A stretch of DNA of 64,000 nucleotides from Trinickia symbiotica (GCF_002934455.1 NZ_PTIR01000004.1:248001-312000), one strand, 5' to 3'; numbered from the stretch's first letter, positions 9,221 to 17,481 are shown. Numbers and translations: made by a program. The notes: a model not told the origin generated them from the letters alone.

Positions 9221-9430
9221 TCGGGGACCCCAGGTTGTTCTGCGCCGCGCCCTGGTTACGCGACGCCCGAATCGCTATCGACGCGCAAAGAGCGGCAGGA
9301 CCTAAGACCCTCCGCTCATTTGCTAATGACCGAAACTGCTATGCATATTGAAAAACCTGCGCAGATCGTAATAAACTCGTCTTATATTTCAAACGACTAA
9401 AAAATTCTGTCCTTATGCCATGGGGTTATT
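9221..9430. promoter_or_regulatory. cysI/cysB divergent regulatory region
   Basis: The 210-nt divergent gap is clearly A/T-rich from about 9320 to 9415, in contrast to its GC-rich surroundings. It must hold the cys operon promoter (minus) and the cysB promoter (plus). CysB binding here is expected from the known LysR-type control of cys genes, but I did not identify a defined box. Confidence 0.5.
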
Positions 9431-10372
9431 ATGAACCTGCACCAATTTCGGTTCGTGCGCGAAGCCGTGCGGCAGAACTTCAACCTGACCGAGGCTGCCA
9501 AGGCGCTCTACACGTCGCAGCCGGGCGTGTCCAAGGCGATCATTGAGCTCGAGGACGAACTGGGCGTCGAAATCTTCACGCGACACGGGAAGCGCGTGCG
9601 ATCGCTCACCGAGCCGGGGCGCATCATCCTCGCGTCCGTTGAGCGGATCCTGCAGGAAGTCGAGAGTCTGAAGCGCGTCGGCAAGGATTTCGCCGCTCAG
9701 GACCAAGGCAATCTCGTCATCGCCGCGACGCATACTCAGGCGCGCTACTCGCTGCCGGGCGCCATCGCCGAGTTCAAGAAGCGCTTTCCGAAGGTGCACC
9801 TTTCGATTCTGCAAGGTAGCCCGACGCAGGTGGCCGAAATGGTCATGCACGATCAGGCCGATATCGGTATTGCGACGGAGGCCATCGGTAGCTATAAGGA
9901 GCTCGTCTCGCTGCCGTGTTTCCAGTGGCATCACGTAGCGGTGATGCCCGAAGGCCACCCGCTGCTCGAACGCAAGACGCTCTCGCTCGAGGACCTTGCG
10001 CAATATCCTCTGATTACTTATGAGGCCGCATTTGCGGGCAGGACGAAGATCAACGAGGCTTTCCATCGGCGCAACCTCACGCCCGATGTCATCCTCGAGG
10101 CGATCGATGCCGACGTCATCAAGACCTACGTCGAGCTCGGGCTCGGCGTCGGGATCCTCGCCGACATCGCGTTCAACGGCGATCGCGACAAGCACCTGCG
10201 AGGAATGCCGGTCGGGCATCTGTTCGGCACGAATCTCACTCGGATCGCGCTGAAACAGGGGGCTTACCTGCGTAGCTATGTCTATACGCTCGTCGAACTG
10301 CTGTCACCCACGCTCACTCGCAAGCTCATCGAGCAAGCGTTGAAGGGCGAGCATGAGAACTACGAGCTTTGA
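9431..10372 (+). CDS. cysB: LysR-family transcriptional regulator CysB
   Basis: CysB activates sulfate assimilation genes in response to N-acetylserine/O-acetylserine. The 313-aa protein opens with MNLHQFRFVREAVRQNFNLTEAAKALYTSQPGVSKAIIELE, the winged-helix LysR domain. It retains the CysB-type effector region with IAATHTQARYSLP, where the TTHTQARY element is characteristic. It faces away from the cys operon across a 210-nt A/T-rich gap. Confidence 0.95.
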   Translation: MNLHQFRFVREAVRQNFNLTEAAKALYTSQPGVSKAIIELEDELGVEIFTRHGKRVRSLTEPGRIILASVERILQEVESLKRVGKDFAAQDQGNLVIAATHTQARYSLPGAIAEFKKRFPKVHLSILQGSPTQVAEMVMHDQADIGIATEAIGSYKELVSLPCFQWHHVAVMPEGHPLLERKTLSLEDLAQYPLITYEAAFAGRTKINEAFHRRNLTPDVILEAIDADVIKTYVELGLGVGILADIAFNGDRDKHLRGMPVGHLFGTNLTRIALKQGAYLRSYVYTLVELLSPTLTRKLIEQALKGEHENYEL

Positions 10373-10439
10373 CTCATACTGAGTTCCGAGTCGAGGGCTC
10401 TTCAACGTAACGAGCTTTTCACGCCAAGGGAGAAACTGA

Positions 10440-11597
10440 ATGCGGTTGTCGTGCCAACTGCGCCGCGCGCTCGCGCTCGCCGCCTTCGCGCTCGCGGGTC
10501 TCGCACATGCCGATATCAAGGTCGGGATCGATCTTTCCTCGACCGGCCCTGCCGCCGCGATCGGCATCACGAGCAAGAACGCCATTCTGATGTGGCCGGC
10601 GACGATCGCCGGACAGAAGGCGCAATACATTGTGCTCAACGACGGAACGGACCCCGGGGCCGCCGTTGCAAACATCCGCAAGCTCATCGATGAGGACCAC
10701 GTCGACGTGATCGTCGGGCCGAATATCACACCAGCCGCGCTGGCCGCGCTCGATCCCGTTGCGCGCGCGCAAACGCCGATGATCACGCTCGTCGGCTCGG
10801 GCAGCGTGGTCGAACCGCAAGAGGGGAATCGCATCTGGGCGTTCAAGATGGCGCAGACCGATGCCGCCATGGCCGATGTGATGACGCGATACATGTCGAA
10901 TCACGGTGTGAAGACGGTCGGATTCATCGGGTTCGCCGATAGCTACGGCGAAAGCTGGCTCAAGGAGTTCACGAAGTTCGCCGAACTGCGGCATATCAGC
11001 CTGGTGGCGACGGAGCGGTTCAATCGCAACGACGCTAGCGTGACGGGGCAAGTGCTCAGGCTGATGGCCGCGAAGCCCGATGCTGTCCTGATTGCCGGCG
11101 CCGGTACACCGGCCGTGCTGCCGCAACGAACGCTCGTCGAGCGCGGATTCAAGGGGCCGATCTATCAGACGCACGGGATTGCGACGCCCGAGTTCATCAA
11201 GCTCGGCGGGAAGGACGTGGAAGGGACGCTCTTTCCGACGCAACCGGTCGTCGTCGCGCGGACGCTACCGGCGGATCACCCGGCGAAGAAGGCGGCAATG
11301 GCGTTTGTGGACGCCTACGAAGCGAAATACGGTGCGGGGACGGTCACGCAGTTTGCCGGCGACGCGGCCGGCGTTTATCCGCGGCTTCAAGATGCGGTGG
11401 GTCGCGCGTTGAAGGCGGCGCAGCCGGGGACGGTGCAGTTCAGGGTCGCGCTGCGCGAGGCTTTGGAGCAAGCGCATGAGGTGGTTGTGCCGAATGGCGT
11501 CGTGAATACCAGCGCGAAAGATCACGTGGGGCTCGATCGACGCGCGAGTGTGATGGGGGTCATCAAGGGTGGGAAGTTCGTGTATTTGAGTCAGTGA
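10440..11597 (+). CDS. Periplasmic substrate-binding protein, LivJ/LivK type (orphan)
   Basis: The 385-aa product has an N-terminal signal peptide (about residues 1-24, LALAAFALAGLAHA) and the type I periplasmic binding fold seen in amino-acid/amide ABC importers: DIKVGIDLSSTGPAAAIG, then VDVIVGPNITPAALAAL. It stands alone 67 nt after cysB, with no permease or ATPase genes beside it. Ligand unknown; the position next to cysB suggests, but does not show, a sulfur-compound ligand. A GC-rich hairpin (11596-11614) overlaps the stop codon. Confidence 0.85.
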   Translation: MRLSCQLRRALALAAFALAGLAHADIKVGIDLSSTGPAAAIGITSKNAILMWPATIAGQKAQYIVLNDGTDPGAAVANIRKLIDEDHVDVIVGPNITPAALAALDPVARAQTPMITLVGSGSVVEPQEGNRIWAFKMAQTDAAMADVMTRYMSNHGVKTVGFIGFADSYGESWLKEFTKFAELRHISLVATERFNRNDASVTGQVLRLMAAKPDAVLIAGAGTPAVLPQRTLVERGFKGPIYQTHGIATPEFIKLGGKDVEGTLFPTQPVVVARTLPADHPAKKAAMAFVDAYEAKYGAGTVTQFAGDAAGVYPRLQDAVGRALKAAQPGTVQFRVALREALEQAHEVVVPNGVVNTSAKDHVGLDRRASVMGVIKGGKFVYLSQ

Positions 11598-11682
11598 GCG
11601 CGGTGCCCGCGCTCGTGCGGGGTCCTCGGCAGTCCGGTGCGATCGGGACCGGCTCCGGCGCTACGCCAAAGGCGCCACCAGC

Positions 11683-11711
11683 TTGCCGGCGCACCGGTTT
11701 TGCGCCATAAT
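11683..11711 (+). promoter_or_regulatory. Predicted sigma70 promoter of tRNA-Leu
   Basis: TTGCCG (11683-11688) and CATAAT (11706-11711) are separated by exactly 17 nt. Transcription would start about 30 nt upstream of the tRNA 5' end. This is a match to the consensus only. Confidence 0.6.
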
Positions 11712-11750
11712 CGCGCTCTTCCGTCGGCGCATCAGGCGTCGGCAAAGACT

Positions 11751-11835
11751 GCCCAGGTGGTGAAACAGGTAGACGCAGGGGACTCAAAATCCCCCGCCGC
11801 AAGGCGTGCCGGTTCGAGTCCGGCCCTGGGCACCA
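11751..11835 (+). tRNA. tRNA-Leu (anticodon CAA)
   Basis: An 85-nt class II tRNA. The acceptor stem GCCCAGG pairs with CCTGGGC, followed by A and an encoded CCA. The anticodon loop CTCAAAA presents CAA for leucine UUG codons. A long variable arm and the TTCGAGTC T-loop are present. A tRNA-Leu followed by accessory genes is a classic island insertion target, but I found no repeat of the tRNA 3' end downstream in this window. Confidence 0.97.
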
Positions 11836-11869
11836 GAAGTTGTTCCGGCGAATGCCGCTGAATCCCGAG

Positions 11870-11904
11870 AAACCCCGTGCGATCAAGGTCTTACGGGGTT
11901 TTTT
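11870..11904 (+). terminator. Rho-independent terminator after tRNA-Leu
   Basis: AAACCCCGT (11870-11878) pairs with ACGGGGTTT (11893-11901), followed by a T run (TTTTTT ending at 11904). It lies 35 nt after the tRNA 3' end and so ends that transcript. Confidence 0.85.
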
Positions 11905-11999
11905 GCCTTCTAGGCCCACTCAAGAGTGGTGATAATCGCTTGCCCCTCAGTGCCGGGGATAGTCTTGGCGCATCGTGGCGTCTCCAATCGATCAACGTC

Positions 12000-12317
12000 T
12001 CAAGCCGCGTGCGTCTGCGGCGTCGAGGCGAGCGGCTGCACCGCCAGACGCAGGCCCATCGCCTTGAGAATGGCCGTCAGGCTGTTCAAGGCAGGGTTGC
12101 CCTTCGGCGAGAGCGTGCGGTAGAGCTGCGTCGGATTCAGGTGCGCCTGCTCGGCCACCGCCTGCACGCCGCCGAACGCCTGTGCGAGCTGGCGCAGTAC
12201 GGTCAGCAGCTCGGCCTGGTCGCCATCTTCGAGGATGCCATTGATGACATCGAGCGCGAGCGCCGGGTCGCTGCTGTACAGCTCGGCCATCGCCTCATCA
12301 TGGGTTCTGCTTCTCAT
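12000..12317 (-). CDS. HigA-like antitoxin (addiction-module antidote)
   Basis: A 105-aa protein starting MRSRTHDEAMAELYSSDP at 12317. Its second half is a helix-turn-helix of the XRE type (AFGGVQAVAEQAHLNPTQLYRTLSPKGNPALNSLTAILKAMGL). This is the layout of the antidote proteins paired with small RelE/HigB-type toxins. It overlaps the upstream toxin gene by ATGA (12314-12317), so toxin then antitoxin are made from one message, the order seen in higBA-type modules. It probably neutralises the toxin and represses the operon. Confidence 0.85.
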   Translation of the reverse strand: MRSRTHDEAMAELYSSDPALALDVINGILEDGDQAELLTVLRQLAQAFGGVQAVAEQAHLNPTQLYRTLSPKGNPALNSLTAILKAMGLRLAVQPLASTPQTHAA

Positions 12318-12649
12318 TCGTCGGTTCTCCGTTGCCAGTCCTGCCAGTAGTCCACCGCGCGCTCGATGTCCGCGTCCTGCGCACGCTTGTCGCCGCCGCA
12401 GAGCAGCAGCACCAGCCGCCGCCCTGACTGGGCGTAATAGACCCGGTAGCCTGGCCCCACGTCGACGCGTAGCTCCCACACCCCATCACGACAGAACCTG
12501 TGATCGCCGAAGTTCCCTTGCTCGATGCGAGCCACGCGCCGGATGATCGCCACCTTGGCCTTGCCATCCCGCAGGTGGCTCAGCCAGTCAATGTAGAGAT
12601 CCTTCTGCCCATCAGCCGTCAGGTAGTGCTCGATTTGATACATGGTCAT
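12314..12649 (-). CDS. RelE/HigB-family toxin (Gp49-like)
   Basis: A 111-aa basic protein of the RelE/ParE superfamily, with the family core GKAKVAIIRRVARIEQGNFGD, ELRVDVGPGYRVYY and RLVLLLCGGDKRAQDADIERA. Members are ribosome-dependent mRNA endoribonucleases that halt growth when the antitoxin is lost. The start may be 12649 (MTMYQIEHY) or 12643 (MYQIEHY). It is the first gene of the two-gene module. Confidence 0.85.
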   Translation of the reverse strand: MTMYQIEHYLTADGQKDLYIDWLSHLRDGKAKVAIIRRVARIEQGNFGDHRFCRDGVWELRVDVGPGYRVYYAQSGRRLVLLLCGGDKRAQDADIERAVDYWQDWQRRTDE

Positions 12650-12650
12650 T

Positions 12651-12666
12651 TTCGTTTATAGACGAA
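12651..12666. promoter_or_regulatory. Possible operator of the toxin-antitoxin operon
   Basis: TTCGT (12651-12655) and ACGAA (12662-12666) form an inverted repeat immediately upstream of the toxin start. This is the position where an XRE-type antitoxin would bind to autoregulate. The repeat is short, so confidence is low. Confidence 0.35.
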
Positions 12667-13144
12667 TTAAAGTCAAGACGAAGGCACGACGACCAACTCC
12701 CGAATTGCCGCGACACTGACACGACAATTCGGGGCGGCATCACAGCATGCCGATGATCGCAGCCTTCAAAAATTAACCGCTACTGAATTAAGACCGATTT
12801 ACCCGTTTGCAGACGGATCGCTAGCGTCAGAGTCGGGTGCTCCAAACTCTCGGCATGAGGTCGGTCCAGATAGGCATAGGGACGCGCCAGCCCTGTGTGT
12901 GATGTACCGCATCTCGCCATGCTCTCGGTACTTGGCAACGTGGAGGCACGGATTGGAGCCTCGGCCGCAGCGCGGCCGAGTGAGCGCTAGTCAACGTGGG
13001 ACGAAATCCGCCCATCGCACACGGGGCAAGCTTTATACAGCAGGCTAACGCGGGGCGGCCTCGCCGGACGAGGCCGCCCTCCGACCGCCAATAAACGCAA
13101 ACGTCGCTTCGATTGCGAACTAGAAGATTGGCTGCCTCGATAGT
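12667..13144. other. 478-nt region without a convincing gene; inverted repeats
   Basis: No open frame here looks like a protein. It contains three strong inverted repeats: CCCGAATTG/CAATTCGGG (12699-12707 and 12725-12733), CTCGGCCGC/GCGGCCGAG (12960-12968 and 12972-12980) and an 11-bp stem GGGCGGCCTCG/CGAGGCCGCCC (13053-13063 and 13069-13079). The last lies 66 nt past the NYN gene stop and may end that transcript, although no T run follows it. The first surrounds a motif that recurs at 41329. Confidence 0.6.
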
Positions 13145-14425
13145 CTAGGTGCCTGACGCAGGCGTCTTGCGCGAGCGGCTGGATCGCGACGTGGATTTAC
13201 GCGCTCCCTTTGGGGCTTTGGCTTTGGCCGCTGGCTCCGCTGGCGGCTGTGCCGCGGAAAGCTCCTCGTGCGCCGATTCGGCCGCAACGGTATCCGCGTT
13301 CTTCACGGAAGCTTTGCGTGCCCTTGTGCGGCGGGGCTTCGGGGCCTCCTGCGCCTCTGCCTCCTGTGCCTCTAAATCGACCATCGCCTCAATGGCGTGC
13401 TCCGGTGACGGTCGGTCCGCTGCCACCAAAGGCTCTACCAGCAATTCGGCTGCCGCCGGCGCGGGCAACGGCTCGTGGGCGTGCTTGCGGCCACCTTTGC
13501 TCTTTTTCCTCCCTTTGGAGCCCGTCGCTTCAACCTCAGCACCACTATCCGGGAGAACCGGCCCTGCTGCGACTTGCTTTTGCGTGTCGACGACTCCCGT
13601 CCGTGTGGCCCGATAGACAAAGGCGCCGGATTTATCGTCGCGCCCGACCTCCAGCAAACCGCGCGCTTGCGCCTCATCGAGCAAATTGCCGAAGGCTCGA
13701 AACCCGTAGTAGGACTCGCTGAAGTCCGGCTTGCGCCGCTTGATCGCGCTTTTGAGCACCGACGCCCAGATCTTGCCGCTCTCGCCGCGCTCGGATGCAA
13801 GCGCCTCGAAAGTCTCGACGGCGATCGCAATCGCCTTCGCCTTGCGTGCCTCCATCTCCTGGAGTGGATGCTTCTCTTCGTCGGCCGCGCGTTTCGCCGG
13901 TGGCGAGCCCGAATCGCGCATCTCTCGCTTCGCGAGCGCTCGCTGCTGTTCGCGCACGAGATCGTCGTAGAAAATGAACTCGTCGCAGTTGGCGACGAGC
14001 AACTCCGACGTCGAATTCTTCACGCCGATGCCGATCACCTTCTTCGCGTTCTCTCGCAATTTCGAAACGAGCGGCGAGAAATCGGAATCCCCGCTGATGA
14101 TGACGAAGGTGTCGACATGCGATTTCGTATAGCAAAGATCGAGCGCATCGACGACGAGCCGGATGTCGGCCGAATTTTTACCCGACTGCCGCACATGCGG
14201 TATTTCGATGAGTTCGAAGCTTGCCTCGTGCATCGCCGACTTGAATCCCTTGTAACGATCCCAATCGCAATAGGCCTTCTTGACGACGATGCTTCCTTTG
14301 AGCAGCAGCCGCTCGAGAACCGGCTTTATGTCGAATTTCTCGTACTTCGCATCGCGAACGCCCAGCGCGACGTTTTCGAAGTCGCAGAAAAGCGCCATGT
14401 TGACGCCCTCTTGAGGTAAAGCCAT
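13145..14425 (-). CDS. NYN-domain nuclease-like protein with LOTUS/OST-HTH domain
   Basis: A 426-aa protein starting at ATG 14425 with a GGAG ribosome site 8 nt upstream. Residues about 10-155 are a NYN (PIN-like) domain with the acidic residues of the presumed metal site: D15 in ALFCDFENVA, D87 and D93 in ADIRLVVDALDL, D113 and D115 in ISGDSDFSPL. Residues about 200-272 resemble an OST-HTH/LOTUS RNA-binding domain. The last 150 residues are a low-complexity Ala/Lys/Glu/Pro tail. RNA binding and cleavage are inferred from the domains; the target is unknown. Confidence 0.85.
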   Translation of the reverse strand: MALPQEGVNMALFCDFENVALGVRDAKYEKFDIKPVLERLLLKGSIVVKKAYCDWDRYKGFKSAMHEASFELIEIPHVRQSGKNSADIRLVVDALDLCYTKSHVDTFVIISGDSDFSPLVSKLRENAKKVIGIGVKNSTSELLVANCDEFIFYDDLVREQQRALAKREMRDSGSPPAKRAADEEKHPLQEMEARKAKAIAIAVETFEALASERGESGKIWASVLKSAIKRRKPDFSESYYGFRAFGNLLDEAQARGLLEVGRDDKSGAFVYRATRTGVVDTQKQVAAGPVLPDSGAEVEATGSKGRKKSKGGRKHAHEPLPAPAAAELLVEPLVAADRPSPEHAIEAMVDLEAQEAEAQEAPKPRRTRARKASVKNADTVAAESAHEELSAAQPPAEPAAKAKAPKGARKSTSRSSRSRKTPASGT

Positions 14426-14661
14426 GAGTTTCTCCAGCCGATGCGGCGCAGCGGTTAATTCGATAGACGCACATGATAGCCGCGTTGCAAGGCAAGCCCG
14501 GAATCCGATGCGGATACCAGGCCATGGAGGCCACGTGGAGCGACTGCACGCGGCCATCCGGCCGGTTGAAGGTGGGCTACTCACCACTACGCGACGGCCT
14601 CCATCGAATGCTCTGCACGAGCGCCGTTCCCGTTCATCGGCGGTCATGCAATCAGCCGCGA

Positions 14662-14976
14662 TCAGTCACAAAAAGCGGCCTTTGGCTTGGCAGTCGCGTC
14701 GCAAGCTTTGCTTCCGGCCGCGTGGATTGTGACAACTTTATCCGTGCCCTCGTAACTGCACACCAGATAGGGATCGACGTCTTTGAGTGAATCCCACGCT
14801 TGAAGCGATACCAGGTTCTTGGGTGGGCCGTCATAGAGCTCCACATGCTTGAGCGCGTGATTCACGCTGCCCTCTGTCAGAGGCGACGGGCATGCATAGC
14901 GGTGTCGTTCCGTGGCATGGCACGCTGTACATGCGCAGAGCGCGACCGCCATCAAAAGGCGCTTATTGAACGACAT
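14662..14976 (-). CDS. Secreted small protein, immunity-like (STY0301-like)
   Basis: A 104-aa protein starting MSFNKRLLMAVALCACTACHA at 14976. It has an N-terminal signal peptide (possibly a lipoprotein signal) and four cysteines in the mature part (YACPS, LVCSY, KACDA, AFCD), which suits a disulfide-bonded periplasmic protein. It overlaps the upstream amidase-like gene by 14 nt. Position, size and export fit a periplasmic immunity protein that protects the cell from that amidase. The resemblance to the STY0301 family is from memory and needs a search. Confidence 0.7.
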   Translation of the reverse strand: MSFNKRLLMAVALCACTACHATERHRYACPSPLTEGSVNHALKHVELYDGPPKNLVSLQAWDSLKDVDPYLVCSYEGTDKVVTIHAAGSKACDATAKPKAAFCD

Positions 14977-15358
14977 AGTATTGAGTCCCGTCGTCGACCT
15001 TTTTGCCATGACCGTTCCGAAATTGAATGGTCCGCTGCTGCGGGGGATGATCCCGGAGCGCCGTCGGCCCTTTCCATTGATCCAGCACGACGATGCCGGC
15101 TGGCGTTTGGTACAGGTAGATGGCGGCGTGGCTGGTACCGTTCGTGTGATTACCGTAGCGTCCGTTGTCGTCAAAGGTGGCGATGACGGTACCGCGCCGA
15201 ATGTCGTTGTCTCCTTGAACGAGCGATACCTTACGCCACAGCGACGTAGGCGGGACTGTGACGACGGCATGAACGAACGTGACGCATTGGCCGTTACCTA
15301 CGAGTTGATTCCCCTTGACTAGATCATTGGCCTTGCTCATGTTGGCGACGTATGGCAT
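14963..15358 (-). CDS. BPSL0067-family, Tae2-like cell-wall amidase effector
   Basis: A 131-aa protein starting at 15358 behind a strong GGGAGGA ribosome site. It has the papain/NlpC-like pattern: a catalytic-type Cys in NGQCVTFV (C25) and a His in GTSHAAIYLY (H77), plus GTVIATFDDNGRYGN. I recognise this as the BPSL0067 family, to which the type VI secretion amidase Tae2 of B. thailandensis belongs as far as I recall. It has no signal peptide, as expected for a T6SS cargo. No T6SS structural, vgrG or PAAR gene is in the window. Frequent CTA, GTA, GGT and CAA codons suggest acquisition. Confidence 0.75.
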   Translation of the reverse strand: MPYVANMSKANDLVKGNQLVGNGQCVTFVHAVVTVPPTSLWRKVSLVQGDNDIRRGTVIATFDDNGRYGNHTNGTSHAAIYLYQTPAGIVVLDQWKGPTALRDHPPQQRTIQFRNGHGKKVDDGTQYYVVQ

Positions 15359-15549
15359 CGGTCCTCCCTGAACATTCGCGGCACTCTATAGCTGCTTCAA
15401 GACGCGGCGATATCGTACCAATGTTCAGATGTTAGCGGCAGCGCTACGGAGATCGGAGACGCGTGAAGTGAATGGACCTACCCGTACGTCCTAGCCGCGG
15501 GTGGGCCTTCGCCAGCAAGGCTTGTTGATTGACGCCGGCCTCGGGCTGC

Positions 15550-16524
15550 TCAAGGTGCCGACGATGCAGGCTCCGACGGGCGCTCCTCCTTCGCCTTCCG
15601 ATGCGGCAAAAGCGTCCGAAGCCACGAATGACCGTTGACGACGATCAGCCCCGCGAATACGAATACCGCACCGACCACGAACGCAGGCGTCAGTTGCTCA
15701 TGCAGCAGCACCACGCCCCACCCCACGCCGAAGACCGGAGTCATGAACGCCAGCACGCCGAGGCGTGCGGCAAGATAGCGTCGCAACATCGCGAACCAGA
15801 TCAGAAAGCTGGCGAAACAAACGATAAATGTTTGGAACCCGAGACTGATCCAGACCATCGGCGTGCTGTGGAAACGCATCTCGCCAAAGACGGCCGCGGC
15901 TGGCAGCAGAATGACGAATGCGGCGGCCAACTGATAGAACAGCGTTTGGGTGGCCGGCGCCTCGCTGAGCCGACTCGTCCGCACCGCGACGGTCGTCAGG
16001 CCCCAAGCCGCGCCGCCGCACAAACCCAAGAGGTCGCCCAGCATCCATGCCGGCGTTCGCGCGAGGCCGCCCGTGCCCAAAGTCGGCACAAGAAAGGCGA
16101 TTGAGATGCCGATGAAGGCAAGACCGAGCCCACTCCATTGCAAACGCGATAGTCGTTCGTCGGGCAGCCACAGATGCAGGCCGAGGGCAGCAAACATCGG
16201 CGCGGTATAGAGGAACACCACCATGTGCGAGGCGCTCGTCCAGTTCAGGCCCTCCGCCACGAGCAGAAATTCGAGTGCGAAGAGGCTGCCGGTCGTGACT
16301 GCTGCGCGCCGGATCGGCCTCCTCAGCCACTGGTCCCTTGCGACAAAGCGCGCGTAGAACCAGACCAAAAGCGCCGCTACGCCCGAACGCAACGCGAGCT
16401 GCAGAATCGGTGATGCGTCCGCCATGGAAGCCTTGACCGCTACTTGCTGCAGGCTCCAGGTCAGGCAAAGTGCGACCATCATCAGCGTGGCTCGGCCATC
16501 GACCGCTTTTCTCATTGCTCGCAT
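15550..16524 (-). CDS. EamA/DMT-family transporter
   Basis: A 324-aa inner-membrane protein with about ten hydrophobic segments arranged as two EamA repeats, typical of the drug/metabolite transporter superfamily. Such proteins export amino acids and other small metabolites. It is divergent from an AraC-type regulator gene 88 nt away, which is likely to control it. Substrate unknown. Confidence 0.88.
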   Translation of the reverse strand: MRAMRKAVDGRATLMMVALCLTWSLQQVAVKASMADASPILQLALRSGVAALLVWFYARFVARDQWLRRPIRRAAVTTGSLFALEFLLVAEGLNWTSASHMVVFLYTAPMFAALGLHLWLPDERLSRLQWSGLGLAFIGISIAFLVPTLGTGGLARTPAWMLGDLLGLCGGAAWGLTTVAVRTSRLSEAPATQTLFYQLAAAFVILLPAAAVFGEMRFHSTPMVWISLGFQTFIVCFASFLIWFAMLRRYLAARLGVLAFMTPVFGVGWGVVLLHEQLTPAFVVGAVFVFAGLIVVNGHSWLRTLLPHRKAKEERPSEPASSAP

Positions 16525-16612
16525 CCAAAAGAATCCCGACGACAGTATCGATCGCAGGGTTTCGCACTATATAGTTAGAAACTGACATTCGATCCCGCGA
16601 GACCGCCAGCCG

Positions 16613-17437
16613 ATGAAACCAAAGGTGCCAGCGACCACCGCGCACATCCGCCTACCGCCGTTCACCGACGTATTGCCCGTGCCGGTGTTCTTCCGGACGG
16701 AGCGCATGCCTGCGCATGCGAGCTACCCGATCCTGCGACACGCGTGGGGAGAATTCGTCTATTCGTTCAGCGGCGTGACGGAAGTGACGGCCGGCGACCA
16801 GTACTTCCTTGCACCACCGCATCTAGGACTGTGGATCGCACCGGAGACGGAGCACACTGGCTTCAACCATCAAGCGGCCGTGCATTGCTCGATGTACATT
16901 CGCCGGGACTTGTGCAATGGCATGCCCGATTACTCCTGCGCGGTAATGGTGACGCCGCTGGTGCGTGCCATCCTCGAGCACTTGCGCGACCTCGGAAATA
17001 CCCCTGAACCCGAGCCGGCCCGCGAGCGGCTTTTGCGTGTTCTCGTCGATCAGTTGTCCACATGCCGCACGACGGGCAGTTTCATACCACACACGGACGA
17101 CGCACAGCTCAACGCCGTATTGCAGCCTCTGCGCGACGATCCGGCCGACAATCGAACCATCGCGGAATTGGCGGCCGCGTTCAACCTGAGCGAACGTACG
17201 CTGATTCGGCGCTGTCAGACCGAGCTGGGTATGTCGCTGACTGAATGGCGGCAACGGGTGCGGATCGTCACTGCACTGCCGATGCTCAGGAGCGGGCGCA
17301 GCGTGGAAGCTGTGGCGTTGGATCTGGGGTATGCATCTTCGTCGGCGTTCATCGCTATGTTCCGCCGGCTGATGGGATCGAGCCCGAGACGTTTTTTTGC
17401 CGCGGAGTTGACGGGAGCGGCAAACGCAGACCAATAA
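16613..17437 (+). CDS. AraC-family transcriptional regulator
   Basis: A 274-aa protein with an N-terminal cupin-like sensing region (HAWGEFVYSFSGVTEVTAGDQYFLAPPHLGLWIAP) and a C-terminal double helix-turn-helix: NRTIAELAAAFNLSERTLIRR, then VEAVALDLGYASSSAFIAMFRR followed by GSSPRRF. It is divergent from the EamA transporter gene and probably regulates it. The effector is unknown. Confidence 0.88.
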   Translation: MKPKVPATTAHIRLPPFTDVLPVPVFFRTERMPAHASYPILRHAWGEFVYSFSGVTEVTAGDQYFLAPPHLGLWIAPETEHTGFNHQAAVHCSMYIRRDLCNGMPDYSCAVMVTPLVRAILEHLRDLGNTPEPEPARERLLRVLVDQLSTCRTTGSFIPHTDDAQLNAVLQPLRDDPADNRTIAELAAAFNLSERTLIRRCQTELGMSLTEWRQRVRIVTALPMLRSGRSVEAVALDLGYASSSAFIAMFRRLMGSSPRRFFAAELTGAANADQ

Positions 17438-17481
17438 TTGACAGCTCTCTTATACGGCACGGCCTCTAGCACGGGCCGCTA

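Noticed and set aside
11637-11861. A short open frame across the tRNA-Leu
   Set aside because: It runs through the tRNA gene and its promoter, so it is not coding.
12827-13015. A 62-codon frame in the 12.7-13.1 kb gap
   Set aside because: No ribosome site, no recognisable pattern, and it covers a GC hairpin; not supported.
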